Source: Chitinophagales bacterium
GTDB lineage: Bacteria; Bacteroidota; Bacteroidia; Chitinophagales; Chitinophagaceae
Direction: 5' to 3'
Assembly (NCBI GenBank): GCA_026931325.1
Contig: JAIXLO010000126.1
Coordinates: forward strand, 83,617 to 147,616
DNA: 64,000 nt
The position numbers and the translations under genes were made by a program. Below the pieces are notes generated by a model that was not told where the DNA came from, did no database searches, and saw only the letters and a list, made by a program, of their open reading frames with translations. Positions 40,695 to 49,707 of this stretch are shown here, piece by piece (position 1 is the first letter of the stretch; each line of letters opens with the position of its first letter).

Positions 40695-42991
40695 CAATTA
40701 CCATAAACAGTTAAAAATTTAATACGCATTATTTTTAATTGTTCCATAGTATAATCATATTCTGCAAGTTCTTTTTGAGCAACTTCTAATGCAGATGTAT
40801 CGCAACTTTTAAAATATTCTAAAATCTCTTCCTGATCTACTTCATCTAACCAATCGTCAATAGCATAATCTAAATTTAGTTTTGTACCACTGGCAACTAT
40901 AGTTTCCATTTCCTCTAAAAGCTCATTGATTGTTAAGTCTCTTAAACTTGCAATAGTTTCAATAGGAATTTTTTTATCTACATTTTGAATAATGAAAATT
41001 TTATTACTGCTTTTGTTTACAACACTTCTCATTACAAAATCATCAGGTTTTTCAATTTCATTTTCCTCTACATATTTTGCAATTAATTCTACAAAAGGCT
41101 TACCATATTTTATTGCTTTTCCTTTGCTTACTCCTTGACACTTTTCTAACTCTTCCATAGTGGTAGGATATAAGGTACTCATATCTTGTAAAGAATTTTC
41201 TAAGAAAATAACAAATGGTGGTAAACCAATTTTCTTAGCCTCTTTTAATCTTAGATCTTTCAGCATTTCAAACAAAACTTCATCTGCTCCTGCTGATGCT
41301 TCTCCTTCAATTTCTACATCATCGTCATCATCATCTGTATCATGAAATAAATTATTTAAAACTATTTTAAAGGATGTTGGTTTTTTCATCCAAGCCAAAC
41401 CCTTTTCAGTAAACTTTAATAGCCCATATTCTTCAATATCTTTTGTAATAAGGTTTTCAAGCATCATCTGTCTAATCAAACTATTCCAAAAAAGTGCATC
41501 TTTATCTTTACCAATACCAAATGTTGGAGACTTATCATGTCTAAACATAGTTACTTGTGGAGTAAGTCTTCCCATAATAACATTAATGGTATAATCTGCA
41601 ACAAATCTCTCATCCAAAGCTTTAATAACTTTCATTGCTTTTATAACATCATCTTTAGCTTCTATTTTTTCTTTAGGATGCTTGCAGTTATCACAGTTGC
41701 CACATTTTCTATCACCCCATTCTTCACCAAAATAATGTAGTAAAACTTTTCTTCTACAAACACTACTTTCTGCAAATGCAACAGTTTCATTAATGAGTTG
41801 TGCACCAACTTCTCTTTCACTCAAAGGCTTATCTCTCATCAAGTGTTCTAATTTAGAAACATCTTTATGAGAATAATATAAAACACAAATTCCTTCTAAT
41901 CCATCACGACCTGCTCTACCTGTTTCTTGATAATAATTTTCAATTGATTTGGGAATATTATAATGAATAACGAAACGTATATCTGGTTTATCAATACCCA
42001 TACCAAATGCAACAGTAGCAACAATTACTTGTACTTCTTCGTTCAAAAAATCATCTTGTCTTTTAGTTCTCAATTTTTGATCTAACCCTGCATGATAAGC
42101 TACAGCTTTAATATTGTTAGCCATCAATAGTTCTGCTAATTCTTCAGTTGTTCTTCTGTTTAATGTATAAATAATACCACTCTTACCTTTATGCTGAGTT
42201 ATGAATTTTACTATATGCTTTATGGTTTGTTCTTTTTTTACTTTAGGCTGAACTTCATAATAAAGATTAGTACGATTGAAAGAAGAAATAAAAACATTTG
42301 GATTCCGAAGTCCTAAGTTTTTAATAATATCACTTTGCACTTTAGGAGTTGCAGTTGCTGTTAAAGCTATAACAGGAATATTAGGATTAATAACATTCAT
42401 CATATCTCTCAATCTTCTATATTCTGGTCTAAAATCATGCCCCCATTCACTAATACAATGTGCTTCATCTACAGCGTAAAAAGAAATATTTAAGTCGCTA
42501 AAGAATTCTAAGTTTTCTTCTTTAGTTAATGTTTCAGGTGCAACATATAAAAGTTTTGTCTTTCCTGCTTGTAAATCATCTTTTACAATTTTTATTTGTC
42601 CTTTATTTAAAGAAGAATTTAAAAAATGTGCTACATCATCTTGTTCACTATAACCTCTAACCAAATCAACCTGATTTTTCATTAATGCAATTAATGGAGA
42701 AACAATAATAGCACACCCAGGCATAAGCATTGCAGGAAGTTGATAACATAAACTTTTACCTCCACCTGTAGGCATAATAACAAAAGTGTCATTGCCAGTC
42801 ATTAAACTATTGATTGCTTTTTCCTGAGTTCCTTTAAACTCTGTAAAACCAAAAAATTTATGAAGTCCTTCATGAATATCATAACCATGATCTACTTTTA
42901 TTTGTCCATTAGATTTTGGTACAGCTTTTTTAGTTGTAGTTTTTGATACAGCAGATTTTTTTGCTGTTGATTTTTTAGATGTTGTAGGCAT
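40694..42991 (-). CDS. recQ: ATP-dependent DNA helicase RecQ
   Basis: 3'-5' DNA helicase for recombination and repair, 765 aa. An N-terminal tail of about 28 residues is rich in Lys, Thr, Ser and Ala, then the helicase core with MPTGGGKSLCYQLPA (Walker A), VDEAHCISEWGHDFR, QETGRAGRDG, the RQC zinc cysteines (CRRKVLLHYFGE, then CGNCDNC), a winged helix, an acidic run (DTDDDDDDVEIEGE) and an HRDC domain at about 580-660. An extra C-terminal domain of about 100 aa follows. Upstream of gldB and coupled to it by a 1-nt stop/start overlap. Confidence 0.96.
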   Translation of the reverse strand: MPTTSKKSTAKKSAVSKTTTKKAVPKSNGQIKVDHGYDIHEGLHKFFGFTEFKGTQEKAINSLMTGNDTFVIMPTGGGKSLCYQLPAMLMPGCAIIVSPLIALMKNQVDLVRGYSEQDDVAHFLNSSLNKGQIKIVKDDLQAGKTKLLYVAPETLTKEENLEFFSDLNISFYAVDEAHCISEWGHDFRPEYRRLRDMMNVINPNIPVIALTATATPKVQSDIIKNLGLRNPNVFISSFNRTNLYYEVQPKVKKEQTIKHIVKFITQHKGKSGIIYTLNRRTTEELAELLMANNIKAVAYHAGLDQKLRTKRQDDFLNEEVQVIVATVAFGMGIDKPDIRFVIHYNIPKSIENYYQETGRAGRDGLEGICVLYYSHKDVSKLEHLMRDKPLSEREVGAQLINETVAFAESSVCRRKVLLHYFGEEWGDRKCGNCDNCKHPKEKIEAKDDVIKAMKVIKALDERFVADYTINVIMGRLTPQVTMFRHDKSPTFGIGKDKDALFWNSLIRQMMLENLITKDIEEYGLLKFTEKGLAWMKKPTSFKIVLNNLFHDTDDDDDDVEIEGEASAGADEVLFEMLKDLRLKEAKKIGLPPFVIFLENSLQDMSTLYPTTMEELEKCQGVSKGKAIKYGKPFVELIAKYVEENEIEKPDDFVMRSVVNKSSNKIFIIQNVDKKIPIETIASLRDLTINELLEEMETIVASGTKLNLDYAIDDWLDEVDQEEILEYFKSCDTSALEVAQKELAEYDYTMEQLKIMRIKFLTVYGN

Positions 42992-43151
42992 AATTTCTGT
43001 TCTCTCTTCTTCTTATATATACTTTTAAAACTAAAAGATACTGAATATTGGATAAATAATTAAATAATTTTTAAAAGGACAGCGAAGTTAATGATTAATC
43101 TATGTAAAAACAAGGGGTAATTAGTTAAATATTACTATTGTTTTATAATGG

Positions 43152-44345
43152 TCATAATCTTTCAAAAATCATAGCAGCACCTTGCCCTACACCAATACAC
43201 ATAGTTGCTAACCCATATTTTCCTTGTCTTTTTTTCAATTCGTGTAAAAGTGTTGTAGAAATTCTGCTACCACTGCATCCTAAAGGATGCCCTAAAGCTA
43301 TTGCACCCCCATTTACATTAATAATGTCAGTATTCAAATCTAAATCTCTTATACAAGCTATTGATTGTGAAGCAAAGGCTTCGTTAAGTTCTATTAAATC
43401 CAAATTATTAGTTGTAATGCCTGCACGTTTTAATGCTTTTTGAGAAGCAGGTACAGGTCCAATTCCCATTATAGAAGGATCAACTCCTGCAATACCCATA
43501 CTTACAACTCTTGCTAATGGTTGTAAATTAAAAAGTTTTACAGCTTCTTCACTAGCTAGTAATAAAGCAGCAGCACCATCATTAATACCTGAAGAGTTTC
43601 CTGCTGTTACTGTTCCATCTTTTATAAATGCTGGCTTTAAAGTAGCTAATTTTTCTAAACTTGTATTTCTTGGATGCTCATCATTTTCAAATAATATTGT
43701 TTGTTTATTTTCTGTAATTTCTATGGGAATTATTTCATCTTTCCATTGATTATTTTGTAAAGCAATAGCATATTTTTGTTGAGATGATAAAGCAAATTTA
43801 TCTTGTTCTTCTCTGCTTATGTTCCATTGTTTAGCAACATTTTCTGCAGTTTCTCCCATACTAAATGGATGATATAATTCTGCTAATTTTTTATTAATAA
43901 AACGCCAACCCATTGTAGTATCATAAGTTTCTGTTTTTCTGCTCCATGCACTTTCTGTTTTTGCAGTTACGAAAGGAGCTCTTGTCATACTTTCTACACC
44001 ACCAGCAATGTATAACATTCCATCACCACACATTATAGCTCTTGCTGCATCCATAATAGATTGTAAGCCACTTGCACATAGTCTATTTACAGTGTTCCCT
44101 CCAACAGTTGTTGGTAAACCAGCTAATAAAGCAGCCATTCTTGCTACGTTTCTATTATCTTCTCCACTTTGATTTGCTGCTCCTGCAATAACATCCTCTA
44201 TTGCCTGAATATCAATATTAGGGTTACGATTGATTAATGCCTTAATTACTAAAGCTAATAAATCATCTGGTCTTGTGTTACTTAATTTTCCTCCATATTT
44301 TCCTATTGGTGTTCTTACTGCATCTATAACATAACAAGTATTCAT
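43152..44345 (-). CDS. Acetyl-CoA acyltransferase (thiolase)
   Basis: Thiolase of 397 aa from the ATG giving MNTCYVIDAVRTPIGKYGG; a TTG two codons upstream is a weaker start. Acyl-enzyme cysteine C90 lies in VNRLCASGLQSI; the histidine is in GGAIALGHPLGCSGSR and the second cysteine in MCIGVGQGAAMIFERL. Sequence type (PcaF/FadA-like, with GHPLGCSGSR) fits degradative 3-ketoacyl-CoA or 3-oxoadipyl-CoA thiolase. No beta-oxidation partner is adjacent, so the pathway is not decided. Confidence 0.93.
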   Translation of the reverse strand: MNTCYVIDAVRTPIGKYGGKLSNTRPDDLLALVIKALINRNPNIDIQAIEDVIAGAANQSGEDNRNVARMAALLAGLPTTVGGNTVNRLCASGLQSIMDAARAIMCGDGMLYIAGGVESMTRAPFVTAKTESAWSRKTETYDTTMGWRFINKKLAELYHPFSMGETAENVAKQWNISREEQDKFALSSQQKYAIALQNNQWKDEIIPIEITENKQTILFENDEHPRNTSLEKLATLKPAFIKDGTVTAGNSSGINDGAAALLLASEEAVKLFNLQPLARVVSMGIAGVDPSIMGIGPVPASQKALKRAGITTNNLDLIELNEAFASQSIACIRDLDLNTDIINVNGGAIALGHPLGCSGSRISTTLLHELKKRQGKYGLATMCIGVGQGAAMIFERL

Positions 44346-44450
44346 AAACAATTTTTATTCAAGCAAAGGAAAAGAAAATTTAATAATTGATGATAAAAAC
44401 TACTTAAAACACTTACATTCGTTTAGCGTTTGCACTAAAATAAATTTATT

Positions 44451-45659
44451 ATGCAACAGCAACGTTATTACTCATTAGATGTATTTAGAGGCTCTACTAT
44501 TGCATTAATGATTTTGGTAAATAACCCTGGTTCATGGAGTCATATTTTTCCTCCTTTAGAGCATGCTGCTTGGCATGGTTGCACACCAACAGATTTGGTT
44601 TTTCCTTTTTTTCTTTTTGCTATGGGCAATGCTATGGCTTTTGTAATGCCTAAGTTTGAACAAAAAGGTACAGCTTATTTTCTTAAAAAAATTATTAAAC
44701 GTTCTATTCTCATTTTTGCAATTGGTCTTTTTCTTAATTGGAGTCCATTTATTCAATGGAGTAGTAATGAACTTGTTTTTAAAAAGTGGGCTTTTATGAA
44801 TATTAGTGCAGATGGAAATTCTTTTGAAGATGGAATAAGAATAATGGGAGTTTTGCAACGAATTGCTATTTGTTATTTTATTGCTGTATTAATTGCTTAT
44901 TACTTTAAACCAAAAGGTGCATTTGTAGCAGCTGCAATTATTTTATTTGTTTATTGGATAATTTGTTTGTTTGCAGGTAATGCTGATGATCCTTATTCTA
45001 TGACAGGATACTTTGGAAGAAATGTTGATATTGCTATTTTATCTAAACATCACATGTTGCATTTAGATAAAGTTAATGGACAAGTTTTTCATTTCGATTA
45101 TGAAGGTATTGCAAGTACAACAGCAGCTATTGCTCAGGTAATTTTTGGTTATTTAATAGGATATTATATTCAACAAAAAGGTAAAACCTATGAAATGCTT
45201 AACAACTTATTTGTTATTGGAGTTGTTTTTTTAGCAGCAGGATATTGTTGGGATTTGGTTTTTCCTTTAAACAAAAAAATATGGAGTAGTAGTTATACAG
45301 TTTATACTTCAGGACTTGCAATAGTAACAATAAGTGTGATGATTTATTTATTAGAATTTAAAAATGCAAGAGGTGCTTGGAGTAGCTTTTTTGATGTGTT
45401 TGGAAAAAATCCATTATTCATTTTTGTGTTGAGTGGCTTTTTACCAAGACTATTAACACTTTTTAGAATTAATGACCACTTAGATGAAAAAGGAAACCCT
45501 GTTTATTTATCTGCATTTGGTTGGTTTTATGAACATATTTGTAAAAATATTTCAGCAGATTTAAGAGTTGGTTCAATGGTGTATGCTGTTAGTTTAATTA
45601 TTTTTTATTGGTTAATAGTGTATATTTTGGATAAACGGAAAATCTATATAAAAGTTTAA
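44451..45659 (+). CDS. COG4299 membrane acyltransferase (HGSNAT/NagX-like)
   Basis: 402 aa, about ten to twelve membrane helices. The N-terminal signature SLDVFRGSTIALMILVNNPG and WHGCTPTDLVFPFFLFAMG match the DUF5009/COG4299 family, related to heparan-alpha-glucosaminide N-acetyltransferase. It would transfer an acetyl group from cytoplasmic acetyl-CoA to an extracytoplasmic sugar; the histidine in AAWHG is a likely catalytic candidate. In Bacteroidota these sit with glycan-use genes, but here the neighbours are thiolase and bshA. Confidence 0.88.
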   Translation: MQQQRYYSLDVFRGSTIALMILVNNPGSWSHIFPPLEHAAWHGCTPTDLVFPFFLFAMGNAMAFVMPKFEQKGTAYFLKKIIKRSILIFAIGLFLNWSPFIQWSSNELVFKKWAFMNISADGNSFEDGIRIMGVLQRIAICYFIAVLIAYYFKPKGAFVAAAIILFVYWIICLFAGNADDPYSMTGYFGRNVDIAILSKHHMLHLDKVNGQVFHFDYEGIASTTAAIAQVIFGYLIGYYIQQKGKTYEMLNNLFVIGVVFLAAGYCWDLVFPLNKKIWSSSYTVYTSGLAIVTISVMIYLLEFKNARGAWSSFFDVFGKNPLFIFVLSGFLPRLLTLFRINDHLDEKGNPVYLSAFGWFYEHICKNISADLRVGSMVYAVSLIIFYWLIVYILDKRKIYIKV

Positions 45660-45717
45660 AGCCTTTTTAAAGTTAATCTTAACTTCACACACTTTTTATT
45701 TTAAATTATTTTGTTTC

Positions 45718-46848
45718 ATGCGTATAGGAATAGTTTGTTATCCAACATTTGGAGGAAGTGGTGTTTTAGCTACAGAGTTAGGTAAAGCATTGGCTGATAA
45801 AAATCATCAAGTACATTTTATAACATATCAGCAGCCTGTAAGATTAAATGTTTTTAATGCCAATATTTTTTATCATGAAGTAAGAGTGCCTACATATCCT
45901 TTATTTGATTATCCTCCTTATGAGGTTGCTTTAGCCAGTAATATGGTTGATGTAATTATGAATTACGATTTGGATTTATTGCATGTACATTATGCTATAC
46001 CTCATGCAAGTGCAGCCTATATGGCAAAACAAATTATACTAAAAAAAACAGGTCGTAAAATACCTGTTATAACTACATTACATGGTACAGATATTACTTT
46101 AGTTGGCAGAGATAAAACTTATGAACCTGTAGTAACTTTTTCTATAAATGAAAGTGATGCAATTACTGCAGTAAGTGAAAATTTAAAAGAAGAAACTTAT
46201 AATCATTTTGCAATTACAAAAGAAATTGAAGTTATTCCAAACTTTGTAGATATAGAACGTTTCAGCAAAAAACCTATTGATGCTTTTAAAAAAGTAGTAG
46301 CACCCAATGGAGAAAAAATATTTCTGCATGCAAGTAATTTTAGAAAAGTAAAACGTGTAGATGATGTTGTAAAAATTTTTGCAGAAGTAAGAAAAGAAGT
46401 TCCTGCAAAACTTATGATGGTAGGCGATGGACCTGAAAGACCTGTAATAGAAGAATTAGTAAGACAATTACATTTAGAAGCAGATGTACGATTTGTTGGT
46501 AAGCAAGAACAGATGGAAGAAATTTTACCAGTGAGTGATATTTTTCTTTTGCCAAGTGAGTATGAAAGTTTTGGATTAGCAGCTTTAGAGGCAATGGCTG
46601 CAAGGGTTATAGTAATTAGCACTAATGCTGGTGGTTTGCCAGAAATTAGCAATCATGGAATTACAGGATTTACAGCAAATGTGGGTGATATAAAAACTAT
46701 GAGTAAATATGCTATTGATATTTTAAAAGATGAAGAAAAATTAAAACAAATGAAAGAAACAGCTTATCAACATGCTTGTAAGTTTGATATTCATCATATA
46801 ATTCCTTTGTACGAAAAACTATATAGTCGTTTTTGTAGAATGGGGTAA
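45718..46848 (+). CDS. bshA: N-acetyl-alpha-D-glucosaminyl L-malate synthase
   Basis: First enzyme of bacillithiol synthesis, joining UDP-GlcNAc to L-malate. The 376-aa GT4 glycosyltransferase shows BshA traits: IVCYPTFGGSGVLATELGKALA at the N-terminus, HVHYAIPHASAA, TTLHGTDITLVG, and the nucleotide-sugar part FLLPSEYESFGLAALEAMA. It starts 58 bp after the acyltransferase. The later pathway genes bshB and bshC are not in the window. It implies bacillithiol as the main low-molecular-weight thiol. Confidence 0.95.
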   Translation: MRIGIVCYPTFGGSGVLATELGKALADKNHQVHFITYQQPVRLNVFNANIFYHEVRVPTYPLFDYPPYEVALASNMVDVIMNYDLDLLHVHYAIPHASAAYMAKQIILKKTGRKIPVITTLHGTDITLVGRDKTYEPVVTFSINESDAITAVSENLKEETYNHFAITKEIEVIPNFVDIERFSKKPIDAFKKVVAPNGEKIFLHASNFRKVKRVDDVVKIFAEVRKEVPAKLMMVGDGPERPVIEELVRQLHLEADVRFVGKQEQMEEILPVSDIFLLPSEYESFGLAALEAMAARVIVISTNAGGLPEISNHGITGFTANVGDIKTMSKYAIDILKDEEKLKQMKETAYQHACKFDIHHIIPLYEKLYSRFCRMG

Positions 46849-46894
46849 TAAGAAGAAAAAATAATACTATTTCAATTCATCACACCAAAAGATT

Positions 46895-47710
46895 ATGTCA
46901 TTCAATAAAAAAAAATTAATTCGTTGGATAAAAATTATTGTGCTAATATATGGAGGTATTGGACTATTAATATACTTTCTGCAAAATAAACTTTTGTTTC
47001 ATCCTACATCATTAAGTAAAGGTTATCAATATAAATTTTCTACTCCCTTTAAAGAAGTAAATATTCAATACGATAGCAGTACAACATTTAATATAATTCA
47101 ATTTTTACCAAAAGATACACAAGCTGTAAAAGGCGTTGTACTTTACTTTCATGGAAATAGAGAAAATATAAATAGGTATGCTCCTTATGCAGAAAACTTT
47201 ACAAAACATGGCTATGAAGTTTGGATGCCAGATTATCCAACCTTTGGAAAAAGCACAGGAGAACTTTCTGAAAAAACATTACAACAAGAAGCAATAGAAA
47301 CCTATAAAATGGCACAAGCAAAATTTAATGAACAACAAATTATTTTGTATGGAAAAAGTCTTGGTACAGGAATAGCTTCTTATTTATCAACTCAAAAAAA
47401 TTGTCAGCAATTAATTTTAGAAACACCTTATAGTAGTATTACAGCACTGTTTAAAAGATATTGTTTTATATATCCAATCAACAGAATGATTCATTATAAA
47501 TTTCCAACAATAAATTATCTGAAAAATACAATAGCACCAATTACTATTTTTCAAGGAAGTAATGATTGGGTAATACCAAATAGCAATACTAAAGAACTAA
47601 AAAAAGTGATTAAGCCAACTGATAAGTTTATTACTATCAATAATGCATCTCATAATAACCTAAACGATTTCAAAGAATTTCATATAGCATTAGATAGTTT
47701 ACTTCAATAA
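46895..47710 (+). CDS. Membrane-anchored alpha/beta hydrolase, paralogue
   Basis: 271 aa. N-terminal helix (about 13-29), then LYFHGNREN, S155 in GKSLGTG, D224 in SNDWVIP and H253 in ASHNNL. It parallels the 29.7-kb protein motif for motif (NKLLFHP versus EKFIFKP; FHGNR versus FHGNT; HNNL in both), indicating an old duplication. It lies 46 bp after bshA. The substrate is unknown; membrane tether suggests lipid or surface ester. Confidence 0.88.
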   Translation: MSFNKKKLIRWIKIIVLIYGGIGLLIYFLQNKLLFHPTSLSKGYQYKFSTPFKEVNIQYDSSTTFNIIQFLPKDTQAVKGVVLYFHGNRENINRYAPYAENFTKHGYEVWMPDYPTFGKSTGELSEKTLQQEAIETYKMAQAKFNEQQIILYGKSLGTGIASYLSTQKNCQQLILETPYSSITALFKRYCFIYPINRMIHYKFPTINYLKNTIAPITIFQGSNDWVIPNSNTKELKKVIKPTDKFITINNASHNNLNDFKEFHIALDSLLQ

Positions 47711-47763
47711 ATTCTTATAAAAAAAACACTTTATATTTATTGCATTAACAACACATTATTAAT

Positions 47764-48585
47764 ATGACTTCATTTAAAAACAAAACAATTTTTATTACAG
47801 GTGCAAGTCGTGGTATTGGAAAATCTATTGCATTAAAATTAGCAACTGAAGGAGCCAATATTGTTATTGTCGCTAAAAGTGTGGATGAAAATCCAAAACT
47901 TGGAGGCACAATTTTTTCTGCTGCAAAAGAAATAGAATCTGCTGGTGGTAAGGCTTTGCCAATTCAAACAGATATTCGTTTTGAAGAACAAATTATGAAT
48001 GCTGTAAATAAAACATTAGAAACTTTTGGTGGTATTGATGTTGTTATCAACAATGCATCAGCTATTCAACTTACAGGTACAGCAGAAACACAAGCAAAAC
48101 GTTTTGATTTAATGCATAGTATTAATGTACGAGGAAGTTTTTTAGTTGTTCAACATTGTTTACCCTATTTAAAAAAAGGAAATAATCCACACATTCTTAC
48201 TTTATCTCCTCCTATTAATATTGTTTCAAAATGGTTGAGCCCTCATATTGCCTATACAATGAGTAAATACAATATGAGCATGATGGCTTTGGCTTGGGCA
48301 GAAGAATTTAGAAAAGATGGAATTGCAAGTAATGCTCTTTGGCCACAAACAACTATAGATACTGCTGCTGTAAGAAATTTATTAGGTGGTACTACTTTAG
48401 CAAATATGAGTAGAACACCAGAAATTCTTGCTGATGCTGCTTATTATATTTTATCAAAACAAAATTTAGAATACACAGGAAATACTTTTATTGATGAAGA
48501 AGTATTCGCTAAAGAAGGCATTACAGATCTAGAAAAGTATGCTGTTGTAGCAGGAGCAACTTTATATAAAGATTTGTTTTTATAG
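47764..48585 (+). CDS. Short-chain dehydrogenase, HSDL2-like
   Basis: 273-aa SDR with the NAD(P) motif TGASRGIG (12-19), NNASA (96-100) and catalytic Y164-x3-K168 in AYTMSKYNM. The phrase SPPINIVSKWLSPHIAYTMSKY is typical of the HSDL2-like subgroup, which lacks a known bacterial substrate. It starts 53 bp after the hydrolase gene and precedes the JmjC protein in the same direction, so a loose operon from bshA on is possible. Confidence 0.9.
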   Translation: MTSFKNKTIFITGASRGIGKSIALKLATEGANIVIVAKSVDENPKLGGTIFSAAKEIESAGGKALPIQTDIRFEEQIMNAVNKTLETFGGIDVVINNASAIQLTGTAETQAKRFDLMHSINVRGSFLVVQHCLPYLKKGNNPHILTLSPPINIVSKWLSPHIAYTMSKYNMSMMALAWAEEFRKDGIASNALWPQTTIDTAAVRNLLGGTTLANMSRTPEILADAAYYILSKQNLEYTGNTFIDEEVFAKEGITDLEKYAVVAGATLYKDLFL

Positions 48586-48612
48586 TGGTAAAAAATAAAA
48601 ACAAAATCGTAT

Positions 48613-48620
48613 TATATTTG
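48613..48620 (+). promoter_or_regulatory. Probable -7 element of the JmjC/cupin gene
   Basis: TATATTTG, exact TAnnTTTG match, 20 bp before the ATG. It argues for an independent transcript. No -33 box at normal spacing. Confidence 0.4.
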
Positions 48621-48640
48621 TGTTTTAAAATTCAAATAAT

Positions 48641-49525
48641 ATGCAGTTGCAACCTGTTGATGTAGTAGAAAATATTTCTCCTAAAGATTTTAAAGAAAAA
48701 TACTACGACCCTCAAATTCCTGTAGTTATTAAAGATTTATCAAAACAATGGCCCGCTTATAAAAAATGGAATTGGGATTATTTTAAAGCTTATGTTGGAG
48801 ACATAAAAGTTGCTTTATATAATAATGTAAAAAGTGATGCATATACACCAATTAATACAGCAGATGATTATAAAACTTTTGGTGAATATGTAGATATGAT
48901 AAAAAATGGTCCAGCAGGATGGAGAATTTTTTTATTCAATATTTTTGATCATGCACCACAATTAAAACAAGATTTTACTTGGCCCGATCATCTTATGAAA
49001 GGTTTTGTAAAAAAATATCCAATGCTTTTTACAGGAGGTGCATCATCTATAACACACATGCACTTTGATATTGATTTAAGCCATATTTTACACACACAAT
49101 TTGTAGGAAGAAAAAGAATTTTATTATTTCCTTTTGAGGAAAAAGATAAATTATACAGAAAACCTTTTGAAGTATTAAGTTTAGCAGATTTTAGTAACTA
49201 TTATGATGAAGCTAAAAGTAAATTAGATTTTGAAAAATTTCCTGCCATAAAAAAAGCAAAAGGACTTGAAACAACTTTAGAACATGGAGATACGCTGTTC
49301 ATGCCTGCTGCTTATTGGCATCACATGGAATATTTAGATAGTGGATTTGCCATGAGCTTAAGAGCAATGCAATCCTCCTTTACAGGAAAATTAAATGGAG
49401 TTTGGAATTTGTTTGGCATGAGAACTATTGATACTCTGATGAAAAAATCAGCACCAAAAGTTTGGTATAACTGGAAGCAAAAGAAAATTTTTGTAAATGC
49501 AGAAAAAGCAATGCAATTAGCTTAG
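48641..49525 (+). CDS. JmjC/cupin-like Fe(II)/2-oxoglutarate oxygenase
   Basis: 294 aa. The jelly-roll metal site is visible: H141-F-D143 in THMHFDIDLSH, and a distal histidine (H227 or H228) in MPAAYWHHMEYLDSG. The N-terminal part (PVVIKDLSKQWPAYKKWNWDYF) is typical of cupin_8 hydroxylases related to FIH. Likely a protein or small-molecule hydroxylase, cytoplasmic. Many bacterial members are unassigned. No RNA or ribosomal substrate gene is adjacent. Confidence 0.88.
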   Translation: MQLQPVDVVENISPKDFKEKYYDPQIPVVIKDLSKQWPAYKKWNWDYFKAYVGDIKVALYNNVKSDAYTPINTADDYKTFGEYVDMIKNGPAGWRIFLFNIFDHAPQLKQDFTWPDHLMKGFVKKYPMLFTGGASSITHMHFDIDLSHILHTQFVGRKRILLFPFEEKDKLYRKPFEVLSLADFSNYYDEAKSKLDFEKFPAIKKAKGLETTLEHGDTLFMPAAYWHHMEYLDSGFAMSLRAMQSSFTGKLNGVWNLFGMRTIDTLMKKSAPKVWYNWKQKKIFVNAEKAMQLA

Positions 49526-49707
49526 TTTAATAAGTTTCATACAAAAATTTTAACCAATAAGTTTTTTAAAAATCTTGAATATTTTATTTTATTAATTTCT
49601 TCTTCTAATGAGAGATTGATTATCTTTTTCAATTTCTAAATTCATCAACTTCATTTATTCTTTGTATATATTTTTTTATTAGCTTTATCCACTAAAGCAA
49701 TTGTTAT

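Noticed and set aside
46203-46652. Minus-strand frame of 149 codons opposite bshA
   Set aside because: Shadow of a well-supported gene in codon-biased DNA; no similarity or start context.
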